From positions 1-35,792 of the forward strand of contig QCPL01000014.1 in the NCBI GenBank assembly GCA_003212515.1: a stretch of DNA of 35,792 nt, written 5' to 3'. The position numbers were made by a program, and so were the translations under genes. The stretch's first letter is position 1; each line of letters starts with the position of its first letter. The notes beneath the pieces were generated by a model. That model was not told where the DNA came from. It saw nothing but the letters and a program-made list of their open reading frames with translations, and did not search any database. This document shows, piece after piece, positions 32,845 through 35,792 of this stretch. The DNA is from Prochlorococcus sp. AG-436-M02 (lineage in GTDB: Bacteria; Cyanobacteriota; Cyanobacteriia; PCC-6307; Cyanobiaceae).

Positions 32845-32961
32845 TGTTCTTTAGAATCTCTTTATATTCTAACTCTTCGGCTGCTAACCCTGGTCTTGAT
32901 TGTCATTTCAGCTTGAGGTGATACCTGGCTTAGATAGCAAGCTAAAGGTATAAAGAAGCTT

Positions 32962-33120
32962 TTAATGATTTCTGTAGCCTTGGTATACAGGCTGCATTAG
33001 GCCACCACCTTGATCATCGTCGTCACCACTGTCTTGAAGAAAAACAAGAGCAACAAATAGAATCGCTAGTGAAAAAGTTATTGATAATTCTTGGTATTCG
33101 ATAAGACAACCCTTAAAAAT
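32962..33120 (-). CDS. Small membrane ORF without a standard start codon
   Basis: The minus-strand frame from 33120 to TAA 32962-32964 encodes a peptide with EYQELS, a hydrophobic helix (SLAILFVALVFL) and an Asp/Gly-rich end (DSGDDDDQGGGLMQPVYQG). It reads like a real single-helix protein, yet it holds no in-frame ATG, GTG or TTG before the helix. The open frame starts at ATT 33120, and ATC 33102 precedes EYQELS. An in-frame ATG exists at 33162 but a TGA (33121-33123) intervenes. It may use a rare start or be a damaged gene. Confidence 0.4.
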   Translation of the reverse strand: MFKGCLIEYQELSITFSLAILFVALVFLQDSGDDDDQGGGLMQPVYQGYRNH

Positions 33121-33391
33121 TCAACCGACTATAAACGAAAAGAGGCAAAATATATAAAACATTTCTCAATAATTACAAAAGTGCATTCTAAATGGAATTT
33201 TTGACCTTCATTAAGTTTAAGTTTTAGGCCTTTTAACAGCTAATACTAATTGCAATAACTTGCTTTTAATTAGTTAGAGAGACTATTACACAATATGTTT
33301 GGATGTAAAAGAGGTTTGTTTTTTGATTCTTTTGAGAAATGTAAGTGAGTTCTTTTTGGTAAGAATTTAGAGCTGTTAATAATGCAATTCT

Positions 33392-33775
33392 TTAGGGCCT
33401 CTCCTCATTTGAACTAATTAGGGTCCGCTCCCGTTCTTTTTTTACTGTTATAGCGGCCTCGTATGCGGTTAGCGATGAGATGACTAGTATCCCAATCAAT
33501 CCTGTGTTGTCAGTCTGTAATGCTGCTGGATCTGCCGTGTCAATTGAAAGCTGCCTGCTTAAATCAATATAAACCCAGGCGGCAGAGGTTATAGTCGTAA
33601 TCCAATATGCTTTCCATCTTCTTTGATATAAATAACCAGTTCCTAAGCCAGGAATAAAGTTTAATATTGCTGAAATCCACGCCGAAGACGAAGCGATGAT
33701 CTGATTTTTTGTAAGCCCTTGCAATTTAAATAATCCTAAAAATAATTGACTTAAACTAATACAACCAGTATGCAT
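33392..33775 (-). CDS. Membrane protein, 127 aa
   Basis: Three hydrophobic segments; the NFIPGLGTGYLYQRRWKAYW stretch (about residues 39-58) resembles the glycine-rich turn of TM2-like proteins. A charged C-terminus (KKERERTLISSNEERP) should be cytoplasmic. Function unknown. Internal Met codons are scarce, and the first ATG 33775 may be early; translation could begin later in the hydrophilic LTKNQ region with a non-ATG codon. Confidence 0.62.
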   Translation of the reverse strand: MHTGCISLSQLFLGLFKLQGLTKNQIIASSSAWISAILNFIPGLGTGYLYQRRWKAYWITTITSAAWVYIDLSRQLSIDTADPAALQTDNTGLIGILVISSLTAYEAAITVKKERERTLISSNEERP

Positions 33776-33998
33776 AAAAAGGAAAGTTAATAAAAAGCTT
33801 TATAGCCTATAAGAAAATAACTTAAATACAAATTTACTTTACCGTGCTTATATTTTCTTTTAACGAAAAACAGTATTGTTATTTCTTTTAAATAGAAATT
33901 GAAAGAGTCTTTTCCTGACTTGATTAAACTATTAATATTCAGTTATATTTTTATTTATAACTATAGATTTTTTGGGAAATTCTTATGAACCCAGAATT

Positions 33999-34208
33999 TT
34001 AAAAAATGCCTGGGATGATTTGGCCAGTAGTTATATAAGCACCTAATAAAGCAATGAAGCCAATCATTGCCCATCTTCCATTAGCTTTTTCTGCATCTTC
34101 AATATATCCATCATAGTTCTCGACTAATTGAGGCTGAGCTTCTAGTGGGAATATATTTTGACGATTTCCTGATTCCGTGGTGATTTGTGTTTCTGTTGAA
34201 GAAGTCAT
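33999..34208 (-). CDS. hli: High-light-inducible protein (Hli, one-helix Lhc-like)
   Basis: 69 residues. The single chlorophyll-binding helix carries the ExxNxRxAMIGF motif at residues 40-51 (EKANGRWAMIGF) followed by IALLGAYITTGQ. The N-terminal 35 residues are polar, as in the longer Hli types. Hli proteins bind chlorophyll and carotenoid and protect assembling photosystem II. An inverted repeat lies in its upstream region. Confidence 0.94.
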   Translation of the reverse strand: MTSSTETQITTESGNRQNIFPLEAQPQLVENYDGYIEDAEKANGRWAMIGFIALLGAYITTGQIIPGIF

Positions 34209-34530
34209 GACTTAAAGAATTGAAAGATTGCTGAGTTGGTTAGTAGAAGTTCATTTGCAAAAGCTGAAATGAATTAAACATCGCAACTAAGACATTAATT
34301 TTTTGCTTCTTAAGGACCAACCAGCACCTAAATTTTGTAAAGCAATATTACACGAAGTGTAAAGGTATGTAAAGAGGAGAGTGGGGGCTTCCTGGCGAGA
34401 ATGCTTTTTTTTTTGTGGTCCCTTTTAATTTTTTTTAAAAATATACAAAATTTTTTGGATTTGATTTCATGTTGCTTTATGGCAATAGATTGCCTACATA
34501 GATTTAAATTGAGCTTTTTTTTTGTTAGGT
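34209..34530. other. 322-nt spacer upstream of hli, with short palindrome
   Basis: TTACAC-GAA-GTGTAA (34348-34362) is a perfect 6-bp-arm palindrome about 140 nt before the hli start, on the opposite side of a poly-T region. TGTAA-N7-TTACA overlaps it. The site resembles a dyad regulator target but does not have NtcA spacing. A T-run (34406-34417) stands out. A minus-strand 69-codon frame here looks spurious. Confidence 0.4.
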
Positions 34531-34692
34531 ATGCCATTTAACACAAATGATTCTCAGGCTCTAGATGATTTCTGTCAGGAAATTATTAAAATAACAAATT
34601 GCTCTAAGACTGATATATATAAATTCATTGATCAATTAATTAAAGAAAAGCCAATTATTCCTAAAAATGAATTCGATCTCCCCTCGGTTTGA
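34531..34692 (+). CDS. Small helical protein with C-x6-T-N-C-S motif, 53 aa
   Basis: Direct translation of ATG 34531 to TGA 34690-34692. It contains FCQEIIKITNCSKTDIYKFI, the third copy of the C-x6-T-x-C-[PS]-x3-[IV]-x2-[FM]-[LI] pattern in the window. It is the shortest member and ends PIIPKNEFDLPSV. It lies 107 nt upstream of the pcb gene, on the same strand. Function unknown. Confidence 0.55.
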   Translation: MPFNTNDSQALDDFCQEIIKITNCSKTDIYKFIDQLIKEKPIIPKNEFDLPSV

Positions 34693-34799
34693 AAGGTGCC
34701 AATCTTTTTACTTAAATAACGACCTTTAACTATATCCGTAGATATCAAGGAGAGGCTTGTATTCTTGTAGCAGGTTTTTAGTCCTCATTTTTAAAAATT

Positions 34800-35792
34800 A
34801 TGCAGACCTACGGAAACCCAGATGTCACCTATGGGTGGTGGGTTGGTAATTCTGTAGTAACCAACAGAGCAGGCCGATTTATTGGTTCTCATGTTGGGCA
34901 CACAGGAATTATTTGCTTCGCAACTGGTGCAAGTTGTCTATGGGAACTTTCGCGTTTTGACCCTTCAGTTCCAATGGGCCACCAAAGTTCTATTTACCTT
35001 TCTCATCTTGCCTCTCTCGGCATAGGCTTTGATGAAGCAGGTGTATGGACAGGGGTTGGAGTTGCAACAATTGCAATTTTCCACTTAATTTTCTCCATGG
35101 TTTATGGAGGGGCAGGTCTTGCTCATTCTTTGTTTTTTGATCCTGATCTTCAAAGTGGCCCAATTGGCAGGGTAGATAAGTTCAAATTGGAATGGGACAA
35201 CCCTGACAACATGACCTTTATCCTTGGTCATCATTTGATCTTCTTGGGAGTAGCTAATATCTGGTTCGTAGAATGGGCCAGAGTTCATGGTATTTACGAC
35301 CCAGCTTTAGGTGCTGTAAGAACAGTATTTCCTGGATACGGAGATTTCGGCATGGTATGGGGTCATCAATTTGATTTCATTACCATTGATAGCCTTGAAG
35401 ATGTTATGAGTGGCCATGCCTTCCTAGCTTTCTTGCAAATAAGTGGAGGAGCATTCCACATTGCAACTAGACAAGTTGGCGAATACACCAAATTTAAAGG
35501 TGATGGGCTTCTTTCAGCAGAAGCTATTCTTTCTTGGTCATTAGCAGGCCTATTCTTAATGGGAGTAGTTGCAGCCTTTTGGGCAGCAAACAATACTACT
35601 GTTTACCCAACAGAATGGTATGGGGAAACTTTGCAATTTAAATTTGGTATTTCTCCTTATTGGGCAGATACCGCTGACACCTCAGATTGTAAGTATTTCC
35701 TAGGTCATACCACTAGAGCAGCCTTGGTTAATGTTCAATATTATTTTGCATTCTTCTGTCTTCAAGGTCATCTTTGGCATGCATTGCGTGCA
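34800..35792 (+). CDS. pcb: Pcb-type chlorophyll a/b antenna protein (3' truncated)
   Basis: 331 residues from ATG 34800, continuing beyond the window. It starts MQTYGNPDVTYGWWVGNSVV, as Pcb proteins do, and includes GHTGIICF, GHHLIFLG, GHQFDFITIDSLEDVMSGHAF and GHLWHAL, whose His residues are chlorophyll ligands in the CP43/IsiA superfamily. Six membrane helices are expected, and there is no large lumenal loop between helices 5 and 6. The GHQFDF...SGHAF stretch is IsiA-like, which may favour a photosystem I-associated copy; that is inference. A stretch with AAGGAGAGG lies about 50 nt upstream and is too far to be a ribosome binding site. Confidence 0.96.
   Translation, partial: MQTYGNPDVTYGWWVGNSVVTNRAGRFIGSHVGHTGIICFATGASCLWELSRFDPSVPMGHQSSIYLSHLASLGIGFDEAGVWTGVGVATIAIFHLIFSMVYGGAGLAHSLFFDPDLQSGPIGRVDKFKLEWDNPDNMTFILGHHLIFLGVANIWFVEWARVHGIYDPALGAVRTVFPGYGDFGMVWGHQFDFITIDSLEDVMSGHAFLAFLQISGGAFHIATRQVGEYTKFKGDGLLSAEAILSWSLAGLFLMGVVAAFWAANNTTVYPTEWYGETLQFKFGISPYWADTADTSDCKYFLGHTTRAALVNVQYYFAFFCLQGHLWHALRA

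Noticed and set aside
33295-33348. 17-codon frame MFGCKRGLFFDSFEKCK
   Set aside because: Short, isolated and without other evidence.
34338-34354. Possible NtcA site TGTAA-N7-TTACA upstream of hli
   Set aside because: NtcA requires GTA-N8-TAC; here the spacing between GTA and TAC is nine, and it is not near a clear -10 box.
34328-34537. Minus-strand 69-codon basic frame between hli and the small C-x6-T-N-C-S gene
   Set aside because: Composition is Lys/Arg-rich due to poly-T on the plus strand, and it overlaps the likely regulatory region; no homology pattern.

Overview
This AT-rich window looks like a low-light-adapted Prochlorococcus (marine picocyanobacterium) chromosome. The main support is the right edge, where a six-helix Pcb-type divinyl-chlorophyll a/b antenna gene (CP43/IsiA superfamily) starts and runs off the window. 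Other support: a high-light-inducible (Hli) one-helix protein, the cyanobacterial families DUF3386 and DUF2470, a glycine-tailed RRM protein, PrxQ, a SemiSWEET, PurT, and a dense scatter of short (35-100 aa) cyanobacterial-type proteins. The strain is an inference; nothing here fixes it. I see no rRNA, intact tRNA, CRISPR array, integrase or transposase.

Left third (1-11.3 kb): the tail of a Lys/Ala-rich protein with a strong terminator, a conserved 178-aa protein, PrxQ, an AEC-family permease, a DUF938 methyltransferase, an MTH1187-type thiamine-binding protein, the ArfB ribosome-rescue hydrolase, several small membrane proteins, a glutathione peroxidase followed closely by a rhomboid-type protease, and a histone-H1-like basic protein. 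Downstream of the basic protein lies a structured element resembling part of a tRNA.

Middle (11.3-21 kb): two fatty-acid desaturases of different histidine-box type, both needing TTG starts, lie on either side of a PRPP-binding phosphoribosyltransferase and two small proteins. Then come a small secreted Cys protein, a MIF/tautomerase-family protein with an ambiguous start, a divergent NRAMP-family transporter without the DPGN motif, and a 2-oxoglutarate/Fe(II) oxygenase.

Right third (21-35.8 kb): RRM protein, Uup-like ABC-F ATPase, TM2-domain protein, SemiSWEET, aldo/keto reductase, a metallo-beta-lactamase-fold protein with an altered metal motif, PurT, a free-standing Nif11-domain protein, DUF3386 and DUF2470 proteins, Hli and Pcb.

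The genes do not form one pathway. Recurrent themes are membrane lipids (two desaturases), peroxide defence (PrxQ and glutathione peroxidase), light harvesting (Hli, Pcb), and many tiny proteins. Among the tiny proteins I found two families repeated within the window: one with a shared C-x6-T-x-C-[PS] motif (positions 4027, 26473, 34531) and one with a shared GKD...EF.EWI...PD.T pattern (19814, 32620). Several short genes are described here from direct translation: 6647-6775, 16003-16110, 24311-24484, 26729-26908, 28112-28231, 34531-34692, and a 32962-33120 frame with no standard start codon.
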